From Sulfitobacter sp. EhC04 (GTDB taxonomy: Bacteria; Pseudomonadota; Alphaproteobacteria; Rhodobacterales; Rhodobacteraceae), in assembly GCF_001650875.1 (NCBI RefSeq), contig NZ_LXYI01000003.1, positions 1 to 64,000 of the forward strand: DNA of 64,000 bases, written 5' to 3'. The notes under the pieces are model-generated. The model was not told the DNA's origin, searched no databases, and saw only the letters and a program-made list of their open reading frames with translations. A program made the position numbers and the translations under genes. This document shows positions 37,164-45,082 of this stretch, in pieces. Each line of letters begins with the position of its first letter. Within the stretch, counting starts at the first letter, position 1.

Positions 37164-38139
37164 CCAGACCCAAAGCACCCCGCTGGACCTGCGCGCCATT
37201 GCCCCGCATCTGCTGTTGCCGCTGGCGATCATCGGGGTTGTGGTGTTCTTTGCCGCCCTTCAACCGGCGATGATCTCCGGCGGCAATGTCGTCAACATCA
37301 TGAAGCAATCGTCGCTGTTCTTCTTTGTCGCGGCAGCACAATTGGTTGTCATCATCACCCGTGGCTTCGACCTGTCGGTGGGGGCGAATGTCTCGCTGGT
37401 GTCGGTGGTCTCGTCGATGGTGATGACCAGCCTCTTGCCCGGTCTCGGCGTTGAAATCGGCGTTTTCGCGGGCGTCTGCACCGGCCTGGCCATCGGCGCG
37501 GCCCTGGGTGCGATCAACGGGGTTCTTGTCGCCTATGCGCGGATCAATCCCTTTGTCGTCACCCTTGCAACCATGAGCATTTTCACCGGCATCGCCACCA
37601 CGATCTCGGGCGGCTTCCCGATCTTCAACCTGCCCGAAGGGTTCAGCTTTGCCCTGAACCAGATGACCGTCCTGTTGCTGCCGATCCCGCTGATCATCGC
37701 GGGCGCGGTGGCCTGGGGCCTGCACGTCATGCTGACCCGCACCGTGCATGGCCGGGTCCTCTATGTGCTGGGCGACAGCAACGAGGTCGCCCATGTCGGC
37801 GGGCGGCGGGTGCGCGAACATCTGTTCTTTGCCTATGTCACCAGCGGCATCCTGGCCGCAATCGCCGGTTTGCTGATGACCGCACAGACCGGATCGGGGG
37901 AACCGAACCTGGGCACCTCGCTGGTCCTCAGCAGCATCGCGGCCGCCGTCATCGGTGGCGCGTCCCTGCGCGGCGGCACCGGGACGATCTCTGCCCCGAT
38001 CTATGGGGCCTTGCTGATCACCTGCCTGTCGATCGGGATGAACCTGCAACAGATCAACGGTTCTTTGCAGCCGGTGGTGATCGGCGCAATACTGATATTC
38101 GGTGCCGCACTCGACGCCTATCGCACCCGTGGACGATAA
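37156..38139 (+). CDS. Ribose-type ABC importer, permease 2
   Basis: 327 aa, the same family as its neighbour: QLVVIITRGFDLSVGANVSLVSV, GDSNEVAHVGGRRVREHLFFAYVTSG and AAVIGGASLRGGTGTISAPIYGALLITCL. The ATG at 37156 gives a standard N-terminus; an upstream extension would lie inside permease 1. It is followed 14 nt later by a small cupin gene in the same direction. Confidence 0.87.
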   Translation: MADQTQSTPLDLRAIAPHLLLPLAIIGVVVFFAALQPAMISGGNVVNIMKQSSLFFFVAAAQLVVIITRGFDLSVGANVSLVSVVSSMVMTSLLPGLGVEIGVFAGVCTGLAIGAALGAINGVLVAYARINPFVVTLATMSIFTGIATTISGGFPIFNLPEGFSFALNQMTVLLLPIPLIIAGAVAWGLHVMLTRTVHGRVLYVLGDSNEVAHVGGRRVREHLFFAYVTSGILAAIAGLLMTAQTGSGEPNLGTSLVLSSIAAAVIGGASLRGGTGTISAPIYGALLITCLSIGMNLQQINGSLQPVVIGAILIFGAALDAYRTRGR

Positions 38140-38153
38140 GAAAAGGACAGATC

Positions 38154-38468
38154 ATGTGTGAAGGAACCACAGCCGGAAACGCCGTCGCGAAAATCTTTAT
38201 CAAGAACGCCCGGACGCGCGTGACCGAATGGCGCTTTGCCAAACGCGGTGACAACACGGGCTGGCACAAACATGACTACGATTACGTCGTTGTGCCGTTG
38301 CAGGACGGTTTTCTGGACATCGAAGACGAGACAGGCAAGATCAGCCGGGCAGAGCTGAAAACCGGCATACCCTACTTTCGCGACCTCGGGGTGACCCATG
38401 ACGTGCGCAACGGCAATGATTTCGAGTTCGCCTTCATGGAGATCGAGTTTCTCGACAGCGCCAGATGA
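38154..38468 (+). CDS. Small cupin-domain protein
   Basis: 104 aa, a single cupin barrel. Motif 1 is visible as TGWHKHDYDYVVVPLQDG (metal ligands H, H and a following D/E position), and motif 2 is partly kept as GIPYFRDLGVTHDVRNGND. Small cupins in catabolic operons may act as isomerases, lyases or ligand-binding helpers. It is the last gene of the importer operon. No specific reaction can be assigned. Confidence 0.75.
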   Translation: MCEGTTAGNAVAKIFIKNARTRVTEWRFAKRGDNTGWHKHDYDYVVVPLQDGFLDIEDETGKISRAELKTGIPYFRDLGVTHDVRNGNDFEFAFMEIEFLDSAR

Positions 38469-38506
38469 CGCGGGGCGCACGGGGCGCGCGGCAAAGCTTT
38501 ATGCGC

Positions 38507-38551
38507 AAATCGCCAAGTTTTCGAAAGGCGATAAGATAAGTTGAATTCAAC
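38507..38551. promoter_or_regulatory. Dyads upstream of the AraC gene
   Basis: ATCGCC and GGCGAT (38508-38531 region) flank a TTTTCGAAA core. A perfect 12-bp palindrome GTTGAATTCAAC lies at 38540-38551, about 45 nt before the AraC-family start. Both are plausible autoregulatory sites; nothing ties them to a specific protein. Confidence 0.35.
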
Positions 38552-38596
38552 GAGTCGACCGGTTCACACCAAACACGGTCGCCAGGGGAGACGACA

Positions 38597-39559
38597 ATGT
38601 ATTTTTCGACGGACCACTGCGGTACAATGAGCAAGGACGAAGTCTGGACCCGGACCCTGTCCGACACCTATTTTCCGCTCTCGGCAAAATGCGCCCGACC
38701 CGATGCGTTCAAGGGCTCGTTACAGTCCTGGAAGCTGGGCAACCTCGGCCTGTCCGAAATGAACTGCGACGGCGTCAAATACATCCGCAGCAAGTCGCAT
38801 TTCGCGCATGAGCAGGAAAGCAGCCTGCTGATCACCATCCCGCACAAATCCGACATCTGTTTCCAGCAGGGCACCCGCGACACCAGTTGCAGCCCCGGCA
38901 GCTTTCTGGTGGAGCGCGGCGACCTGCCTTATGAATTCTCCCATGTGCAGGCCAACAAGCTTTGGGTGCTCAAGGTGCCCACCGCCAGCGTGCGGTCGCG
39001 GCTGGGGGCCACCGACCGGCTCGGCGCGCTGACCTTTGACGCCAGGTCGGGGGTCGGTTCCTATTTCCTGGGGTCCGTGCGCAACACCATCGAAAGCATT
39101 GATCTGATCGGGGATGCCGCCCGCGAAATGGCCGGGCAGCACCTGCTGGACCTTCTGTGCCTGTCGATGCGCAGCGACGACCGCATTCTCGACAGCACCG
39201 CCTCGACGATCCGCGCGGCGCATTTGCAGCGGGCGGAACAATACATCCGCGACAACCTCGCCAATCCCGGCCTGACCTCCCAGGTGGTGGCGGAATCCTG
39301 CGGCATCTCGCTGCGCTATCTGCAACGGCTCTTTGCCGAGAATGATCATTCGGTGGTGGGCTATATCCGAGACAAGCGGCTGACCCGCTGCCACGAGATG
39401 CTGCGCATGGTGAACAACACCACCACCATGGCCCAGATCGCCCAGAAGTGGGGCTTCTACGACCAGGCGCAGTTCTGCAAACATTACAGAGCCCGGTTCG
39501 GCTGCACCCCGACCGACACCCGAAAACAGACCCGGCTGGAGGCCATGGCCCGAAGCTGA
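38597..39559 (+). CDS. AraC family transcriptional regulator
   Basis: 320 aa. The N-terminal half is an AraC-binding-like ligand domain (CSPGSFLVERGDLPYEFSHV). The C-terminal AraC double helix-turn-helix begins about residue 217: QVVAESCGISLRYLQRLF, then GYIRDKRLTRCHEML and MAQIAQKWGFYDQAQFCKHYRARFGCTP. It stands between the importer operon and the hyuA/hyuB genes in the same direction and probably activates the latter. No start ambiguity was seen. A 10-bp inverted repeat sits just after it. Confidence 0.88.
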   Translation: MYFSTDHCGTMSKDEVWTRTLSDTYFPLSAKCARPDAFKGSLQSWKLGNLGLSEMNCDGVKYIRSKSHFAHEQESSLLITIPHKSDICFQQGTRDTSCSPGSFLVERGDLPYEFSHVQANKLWVLKVPTASVRSRLGATDRLGALTFDARSGVGSYFLGSVRNTIESIDLIGDAAREMAGQHLLDLLCLSMRSDDRILDSTASTIRAAHLQRAEQYIRDNLANPGLTSQVVAESCGISLRYLQRLFAENDHSVVGYIRDKRLTRCHEMLRMVNNTTTMAQIAQKWGFYDQAQFCKHYRARFGCTPTDTRKQTRLEAMARS

Positions 39560-39561
39560 CG

Positions 39562-39608
39562 CACCCGAAAGTTAAATTCGCCACCACCCAAAGCACTGCT
39601 TTCGGGTG
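39562..39608. repeat. 10-bp inverted repeat between AraC gene and hyuA
   Basis: CACCCGAAAG (39562-39571) is exactly complementary to CTTTCGGGTG (39599-39608) across a 27-nt loop. It begins 2 nt after the AraC stop and ends 53 nt before hyuA. It may be a weak terminator without a T run or a bipartite regulator site. Confidence 0.45.
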
Positions 39609-39661
39609 AACGGGACCGGCTTGCCCGTGCCCATGGCCTCAACCGAAGCAGGAAAGCTGAG

Positions 39662-41689
39662 ATGACAAAAACAAGAGTTGCAGTCGATGTCGGGGGCACC
39701 TTCACCGATGTCTGCATCATGGACGAAGACACCGGCCAGATCCGGATCGAAAAGACCCCCTCGACCCCCGATGATCCGATGCGCGCCATCATGACGGGTA
39801 TCTCGGATGCCGGGATCGACCTGGCCGATGTCACGATGTTTTCCCATGGCACCACGGTCGCCACCAATGCGCTGATCACCCGCAAACTGCCCCGTGCCGC
39901 AATGGTTTGCACCGAAGGCTTCCGCGATGTGGTCGAGATCCGCCGCTCCAACAAGGAGGATCTGTGGGACACCTACAAGGATGTGGCCAAACCCTATATC
40001 CCGCGCCGCGACCGGTTGACCGTCAAGGAACGGATCGACGCGGCAGGCAAGGTCATTGCCGAACTGGACGAAGCCGAAGCGCGCCGCGTGGCAAAGATCC
40101 TCAAGAAGCGCGACGTCAAGGCCATCGCGGTCTGCTTTATCAACTCTTACGTCAACGGCGACCACGAAGTGCGGATGCGCGACATCCTGCGCGCGGAAAT
40201 GCCGGATGTGCATATTTCCATCTCCTCGCAGATCATGCCGGAAATCTTCGAACACGAGCGTTTTTCCACCACCATGGTGAATGCCGTCGTCTCTCCGGTG
40301 GTGGTCGATTACGTCTCCCGGCTGGGCGACAAACTGGCCGAGGGCGGCTATACCCGTGACCTGCTGTTGCTGCACACCGGCGGCGGCGTGATGACCCCGG
40401 CCAGTGTCAAGGATTTTGCCGCGCGTCTGGCCGGGTCCGGCATCGCGGCGGGGGCGCTGGCCAGCCGCTTTATCGGCAACCTCTGCGGCTTTGAAAACTC
40501 CATCGGCTTTGACATGGGCGGCACCTCAACCGATGTGTCGCTTTGCTTTCAGGGCAACTCCACGGTGACCAAGGATTGGTACATCGAATACGGCTACCCG
40601 ATCCGCTTCCCCTCCATCGAAGTGCTGACCATCGGTGCCGGCGGCGGCTCGCTGGCATGGAAGGACGAAGGCGGCTCCCTGCGCAACGGGCCACAATCGG
40701 CGGGCGCGTTCCCCGGTCCGGCCTGCTATTCCAACGGCAATGAGGTCGCCACCAACAGCGATGCCAATGTGGTGCTGGGCCGGTTGGGCCACAGCCTTGC
40801 CGGGGGTGACATCACCCTCGACGCGGATCTCGCGGAAAAGGCGATCCGCGACACCGTGGCCGAGCCCTTCGGGATGGAACTGCACGCGGCCGCCGAAGCG
40901 GTGATCGACGTGGCCAATGCGAATATGGCCAACGCCGTGCGCCTGCTCTCGATCAGCCGCGGCCACGACCCCCGCGACTTTGCGCTGGTGGCCTTTGGCG
41001 GCGCAGGTGCGCTGCACGGGGCCGCCGTGGCCAAAGAGCTTTCCATCCCGGTGGTGATCGTGCCGCCGAACCCCGGCGTGACCTCTGCGATGGGCTGCCT
41101 GCTGGTCGATATCCAGCACGACTTTTCCGACAGTTTCATGGCCGATGCCTCCCAGACCTCGCCGGAAGACCTCGAAGCCGCCTTTGCGCGGATCGAAAAG
41201 GAAGCCGTGGACCGGCTGCGCCATGAGGACGTGTCGCCGGAAAACACCGTCCTGCAACGCACGGTCGAGATGATGTATCAGGGCCAGTGGCGCTCGCTTG
41301 CCGTCTCCGCCCCCGCGACGATCACCAGCACCGAAGACCTCGTGCGCGGTTTCCACGACGAACACGAACGCGAATACAACTTCCGCCGCGAGGATGCGCC
41401 GGTCAGCATCTTCCGGGTCGGGGTCAAGGCCACGGGCGTTGTGCAAAAGGCCGAACTGCCCTCCTTCGAAGTGACGCCGCACGCGCCGGAACCCGCCAGC
41501 CAGCGCGATGTCTGGTTCAATGGGAAAAGCCGCCGCACCGATGTCTTTGACCGCGCCACCATGAAGGCGGGTGCCGAATTCAGCGGCCCGGCCATCGTCG
41601 AACAGGTCGATTCAACCGTGGTGGTCCCGCCCGGCGCCACGGCGAAGATCGACCAGTATATGAACATTCTGATCCGCGTGAAGGACTGA
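39662..41689 (+). CDS. hyuA: HyuA family ATP-dependent hydantoinase/oxoprolinase subunit A
   Basis: 675 aa. The actin-like ATPase fold is shown by VAVDVGGTFTDVCIMDEDT at the start and GFDMGGTSTDVSLC near 281, with SHGTTVATNALITRK and, late, GFHDEHEREYNFRRED. The family opens cyclic amides (hydantoins, N-methylhydantoin, 5-oxoproline, caprolactam) at the cost of ATP, or carboxylates ketones in the acetone-carboxylase branch. It is encoded 3 nt before its partner hyuB. The molybdenum-hydroxylase genes downstream suggest an N-heterocycle pathway. Confidence 0.88.
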   Translation: MTKTRVAVDVGGTFTDVCIMDEDTGQIRIEKTPSTPDDPMRAIMTGISDAGIDLADVTMFSHGTTVATNALITRKLPRAAMVCTEGFRDVVEIRRSNKEDLWDTYKDVAKPYIPRRDRLTVKERIDAAGKVIAELDEAEARRVAKILKKRDVKAIAVCFINSYVNGDHEVRMRDILRAEMPDVHISISSQIMPEIFEHERFSTTMVNAVVSPVVVDYVSRLGDKLAEGGYTRDLLLLHTGGGVMTPASVKDFAARLAGSGIAAGALASRFIGNLCGFENSIGFDMGGTSTDVSLCFQGNSTVTKDWYIEYGYPIRFPSIEVLTIGAGGGSLAWKDEGGSLRNGPQSAGAFPGPACYSNGNEVATNSDANVVLGRLGHSLAGGDITLDADLAEKAIRDTVAEPFGMELHAAAEAVIDVANANMANAVRLLSISRGHDPRDFALVAFGGAGALHGAAVAKELSIPVVIVPPNPGVTSAMGCLLVDIQHDFSDSFMADASQTSPEDLEAAFARIEKEAVDRLRHEDVSPENTVLQRTVEMMYQGQWRSLAVSAPATITSTEDLVRGFHDEHEREYNFRREDAPVSIFRVGVKATGVVQKAELPSFEVTPHAPEPASQRDVWFNGKSRRTDVFDRATMKAGAEFSGPAIVEQVDSTVVVPPGATAKIDQYMNILIRVKD

Positions 41690-41692
41690 GCC

Positions 41693-43654
41693 ATGAACAC
41701 GATGACAAAACAGGAACTGGACCCGGTCACCTTTGAGGTGCTCAAGAACTCCTTTATCACCTCGGTCGACCAGATGGCCGAGCAGATGCTGCGGACCTGC
41801 TATTCCTTCGTGATCTACAACCGCGATTTCTCCAACGGGCTGCACGATGCCGATGGCAACTGCGTGGCACAGGGCAATTCCGATATCGCGGTCCACGTCG
41901 GCACGCTGCACTATACCTGCAAAGAGGTGATCCGCGTCTTCAAGGACGACATGTACCCCGGCGATGTCTACGCGATCAACGACCCTTACGCGGGCGGCAC
42001 CCACTTCAGCGACGTGCGCCTGATCCGCCCGATCTTTGACGAGGAAGAGCTGATCGGCTTTTCCCAGTCGAACGGCCACTGGTCCGATCTGGGCGGCTCC
42101 GTTCCCGGCTCGTTCAACGTCACCGCCCACGAGATGTTCGGCGAAGCGGTGCGGATCACCCCGATCCGGCTGTTCCACAAGGGCAGGTTCTGCTCTGACG
42201 TGGCCAATATGATCGCCGCCAACACCCGCGACCCGGCCTCCATCATCGGTGACATCCATTCACAGGCACAGGCCACGCAGGTGGCCGAACGCGAATTGCA
42301 GCGGCTGGTGGGCAAATACGGCCGCGATCAGGTCACCCAGGGCATGGACGCGGTTCAGGATTACGTCGAACGCGCCGTGCGCCAGCGCATCCGCGATCTG
42401 CCGGACGGCACCTGGGAGGCGGTGGATTACATCGACCGCGATCCCGGTGCGGGCGAGGGGATGATCCCGATCCACATCAAGATGACGATCAAGGGCGAAG
42501 AGATCACCTATGATTTCGAAGGCAGCCACGCCACCATCGCCTCGATCTACAACTCGGCCCCCGGCGCGACGTTTTCAGCGGTGGTGGCGGGCATGAAAAC
42601 CTTCTTCCCAGATCTGCCGCTTAACAGCGGATTCTACCGCATGGTCGAGGTCAAAGCCCCCGAAAACAGCGTTGTCAGCGCCCAGTGGCCGGTGGCCGTG
42701 ACCGGCTTTCTGATGCCGTTCGAAAAGATCATGAACGCGATCTTCGAAATGTGGTCCCAGATCATGCCGGAACGCGCCATCGCCTGTGCCTTCAACCTGG
42801 AATACCTGCTGGCCGGCGGCAACGACCTGCGCAAACCGGACAAGCCGATCTACATGTTCTACGAATGGCTCCCCGGCGGCTGGGGCGGGCGCAACGGCAA
42901 GGATGGCAGCGACGTGACCACCGCCTGTTTCGGCACCGGCCTGATGTCGCAGCCTTCGGAAGGGAACGAACGGGTCAATCCGACCCGAGCGGATGAATTC
43001 CAGATCATGCAGGACAGTCCCGGACCCGGCAAATGGCGCGGCGGGGCAGGGGTGATCAAGGCCTCGACCCTGCTGGAGGCCGAAAACACCGTCATGTCCT
43101 ATATCTGCGACCGCGAACGCGCGGTGGTCTGGGGGGTCGAAGGCGGCCTGCCGTCGATGCCCCATGGTCTGATGGTCGAACATGCCGACACCGGCGAGGA
43201 AGAATGGCTGGGTTCGGTGTTTTCCAACTACAAGATCAAGAGCGGCGACAAGTTCACCCGCCCCACCGCAGGCGGCGGCGGCTATGGTGACCCGATGGAG
43301 CGTGACCCCGAACATGTGCTGAACGATGTGATCGACGAATATGTCTCCGTCAAACGTGCGGAACTCGACTATGGGGTCGTGGTCAAGGTCAACGACGCCG
43401 ATATGCTCGACTATGAAATCGACACCGCCGCCACCGAAAAGGCCCGCGCGCATATCCGCGCCAACCGGGTCGGCTGGGCGCGGATGGACCCTGAAGAGGT
43501 CTCGCAGATGTACCGCAAGGGCAAGATCAACGAGATGGACGCGGTTCGCAAATACGCCGTGATCCTGGATTGGGGCACGGGCGAGCTGATGCCCAAGTCC
43601 ACCGCGCAGTTCCGCGAAAGCTTCGAGAAGCGCTCGGTCTCGCACTGGTCGTGA
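41693..43654 (+). CDS. hyuB: HyuB family hydantoinase/oxoprolinase subunit B
   Basis: 653 aa. Typical HyuB features are DPVTFEVLKNSFITSVDQMAEQM at the start, SRDFS-like YNRDFSNGLHDADGN, the metal-site region YAINDPYAGGTHFSDVRLIRPIF, then FSQSNGHWSDLGGSVPGSFN and the late GGGGYGDPMERDPEHVLNDV. It forms the catalytic partner of HyuA. Subunit sizes match N-methylhydantoinase or caprolactamase-like enzymes rather than acetone carboxylase, which has a third subunit. Substrate unknown. Confidence 0.88.
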   Translation: MNTMTKQELDPVTFEVLKNSFITSVDQMAEQMLRTCYSFVIYNRDFSNGLHDADGNCVAQGNSDIAVHVGTLHYTCKEVIRVFKDDMYPGDVYAINDPYAGGTHFSDVRLIRPIFDEEELIGFSQSNGHWSDLGGSVPGSFNVTAHEMFGEAVRITPIRLFHKGRFCSDVANMIAANTRDPASIIGDIHSQAQATQVAERELQRLVGKYGRDQVTQGMDAVQDYVERAVRQRIRDLPDGTWEAVDYIDRDPGAGEGMIPIHIKMTIKGEEITYDFEGSHATIASIYNSAPGATFSAVVAGMKTFFPDLPLNSGFYRMVEVKAPENSVVSAQWPVAVTGFLMPFEKIMNAIFEMWSQIMPERAIACAFNLEYLLAGGNDLRKPDKPIYMFYEWLPGGWGGRNGKDGSDVTTACFGTGLMSQPSEGNERVNPTRADEFQIMQDSPGPGKWRGGAGVIKASTLLEAENTVMSYICDRERAVVWGVEGGLPSMPHGLMVEHADTGEEEWLGSVFSNYKIKSGDKFTRPTAGGGGYGDPMERDPEHVLNDVIDEYVSVKRAELDYGVVVKVNDADMLDYEIDTAATEKARAHIRANRVGWARMDPEEVSQMYRKGKINEMDAVRKYAVILDWGTGELMPKSTAQFRESFEKRSVSHWS

Positions 43655-43724
43655 TACCGGGGCGGCCCGCCTGCCGGGCCGCCTGATCCCCCGCACAGGG
43701 GACCAAAGACAGGAACAAGCCCGC

Positions 43725-44603
43725 ATGGCGCAAACAGATGTCGTTTTCCACCAGCCCGAAACCATTGAAGCGGCGCTTTCGGTGCTGTCCGCCTCCGCTG
43801 CGCGTCCGGCCATCGCCGTGGCGGGCGGCACATGGGTCATGCGGGCCGGGCTGCGCGGCGAAGATACCGACAAGACGTTCGTTTCACTTGCAAAAATCGC
43901 CGCACTTCGCAGCATCGAACGCGCGGATGACGGGCTGAGGATCGGCGCAATGGTGACCCACGCCGACCTTGCCTCTGCGCTGGATGATGACCCCGCTTAT
44001 GCCGGTCTGCACAGGGCCTGCGCGATCTCGGCTAACCCCGCGATCCGCCGCCGCGCGACCATCGGCGGCAACCTGTGTTCCGATGCTTTCATGGCCCCTG
44101 ACCTTGTCCCCGCGCTGATGGCGCTTGGGGCCACGGTCAACCTTCATGCGCCCACGGGTGAAAGACGCGTGTCCGTCGCTGATTTCCTTGACGGACGGGC
44201 AACGCGCCCCGCTTCTGAAATCCTCACCCATATTCACCTGCCCCCGCCCCGGGGGGCGACCGCACATGCCCGCGCCCTGCTGCGGCAGGCGGGCGAATAT
44301 CCGGTTGCGGTGGTCAGCGTCCTTGCCCATTGCCGCACTGACGGCACCTGCCAGACGCTGCGGATCGCCCTCAGCGCGGTAGAGCCTGCACCACGCCGCT
44401 GGGACGCGCTGGAAAACGCGCTGCTTGGCCGCCGCCTCGATCCTGTCGCGGCGCGGGACGCAGCGCAGGCACATCTAAAGGCCCTGCACCCGCGCGACGG
44501 TGTCGACGCGGCGGGCTGGTATCGCGCGCGCCTGCTGCCGCAGCTGGTCGAACGCGCCTTTGCCGATCTGACCCGACCCACAGCACAGCGAGACCCGCAA
44601 TGA
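43725..44603 (+). CDS. coxM: Molybdenum hydroxylase, FAD-binding medium subunit
   Basis: 292 aa of the CoxM/XdhB family. The FAD pyrophosphate loop is AVAGGTWVMRAG near residue 31, and the isoalloxazine-side loop is RRRATIGGNLCSDAFMAPDL near 104-123. It transfers electrons from the iron-sulfur subunit to the final acceptor. It overlaps the small-subunit gene by 4 nt, and the M-S-L gene order is that of CoxMSL-type enzymes. Confidence 0.87.
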   Translation: MAQTDVVFHQPETIEAALSVLSASAARPAIAVAGGTWVMRAGLRGEDTDKTFVSLAKIAALRSIERADDGLRIGAMVTHADLASALDDDPAYAGLHRACAISANPAIRRRATIGGNLCSDAFMAPDLVPALMALGATVNLHAPTGERRVSVADFLDGRATRPASEILTHIHLPPPRGATAHARALLRQAGEYPVAVVSVLAHCRTDGTCQTLRIALSAVEPAPRRWDALENALLGRRLDPVAARDAAQAHLKALHPRDGVDAAGWYRARLLPQLVERAFADLTRPTAQRDPQ

Positions 44604-45082
44604 CAGTCAGCTTCACCCTCAACGGACGCGCCCGCACATATGCCGGCGACCCGCGATCCTCCCTGCTTGAGGTGCTGCGCGAGACCTACAGGCTGACCGG
44701 TGCCAAGGACGTCTGCGGCGAAGGGTTCTGCGGTGCCTGCATGGTGCAGATCGACGGGATGCCCACAACTGCCTGCCTCGTGCCGGTCGGCACATTGGAA
44801 GGCGCGGATGTGCGTTCCATCGAAGGGGTCGGCACCGAAGAACAGCTCAACCCCGTGCAACAGGCCTCTATTGACTTTGACGTCGTGCAATGCGGCATGT
44901 GCTTTCCCGGCATGGTGATGACGCTGACCCATTTCCTGCAGGACAACCCGCAGCCAACCCGCGAGGACGTCAAATCCGCACTGACAGGGAACATCTGCCG
45001 CTGCACCGGCTATGAGCGGATCATCGACGCGGTCATGTCCCTGTCCCTCGCCCCGAAACCGCTGACGGAGGCTCAGCCATGA
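44600..45082 (+). CDS. coxS: Molybdenum hydroxylase, 2Fe-2S small subunit
   Basis: 160 aa. The N-terminal plant-type cluster has CGEGFCGACMVQID and the fourth cysteine in TTACLVPV; the C-terminal cluster has QCGMCFPGMVM and NICRCTGYERI. This is the complete two-cluster CoxS/XdhC-type module. It passes electrons from the molybdenum site to FAD. It overlaps its neighbours by 4 nt on each side. Confidence 0.92.
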   Translation: MTVSFTLNGRARTYAGDPRSSLLEVLRETYRLTGAKDVCGEGFCGACMVQIDGMPTTACLVPVGTLEGADVRSIEGVGTEEQLNPVQQASIDFDVVQCGMCFPGMVMTLTHFLQDNPQPTREDVKSALTGNICRCTGYERIIDAVMSLSLAPKPLTEAQP

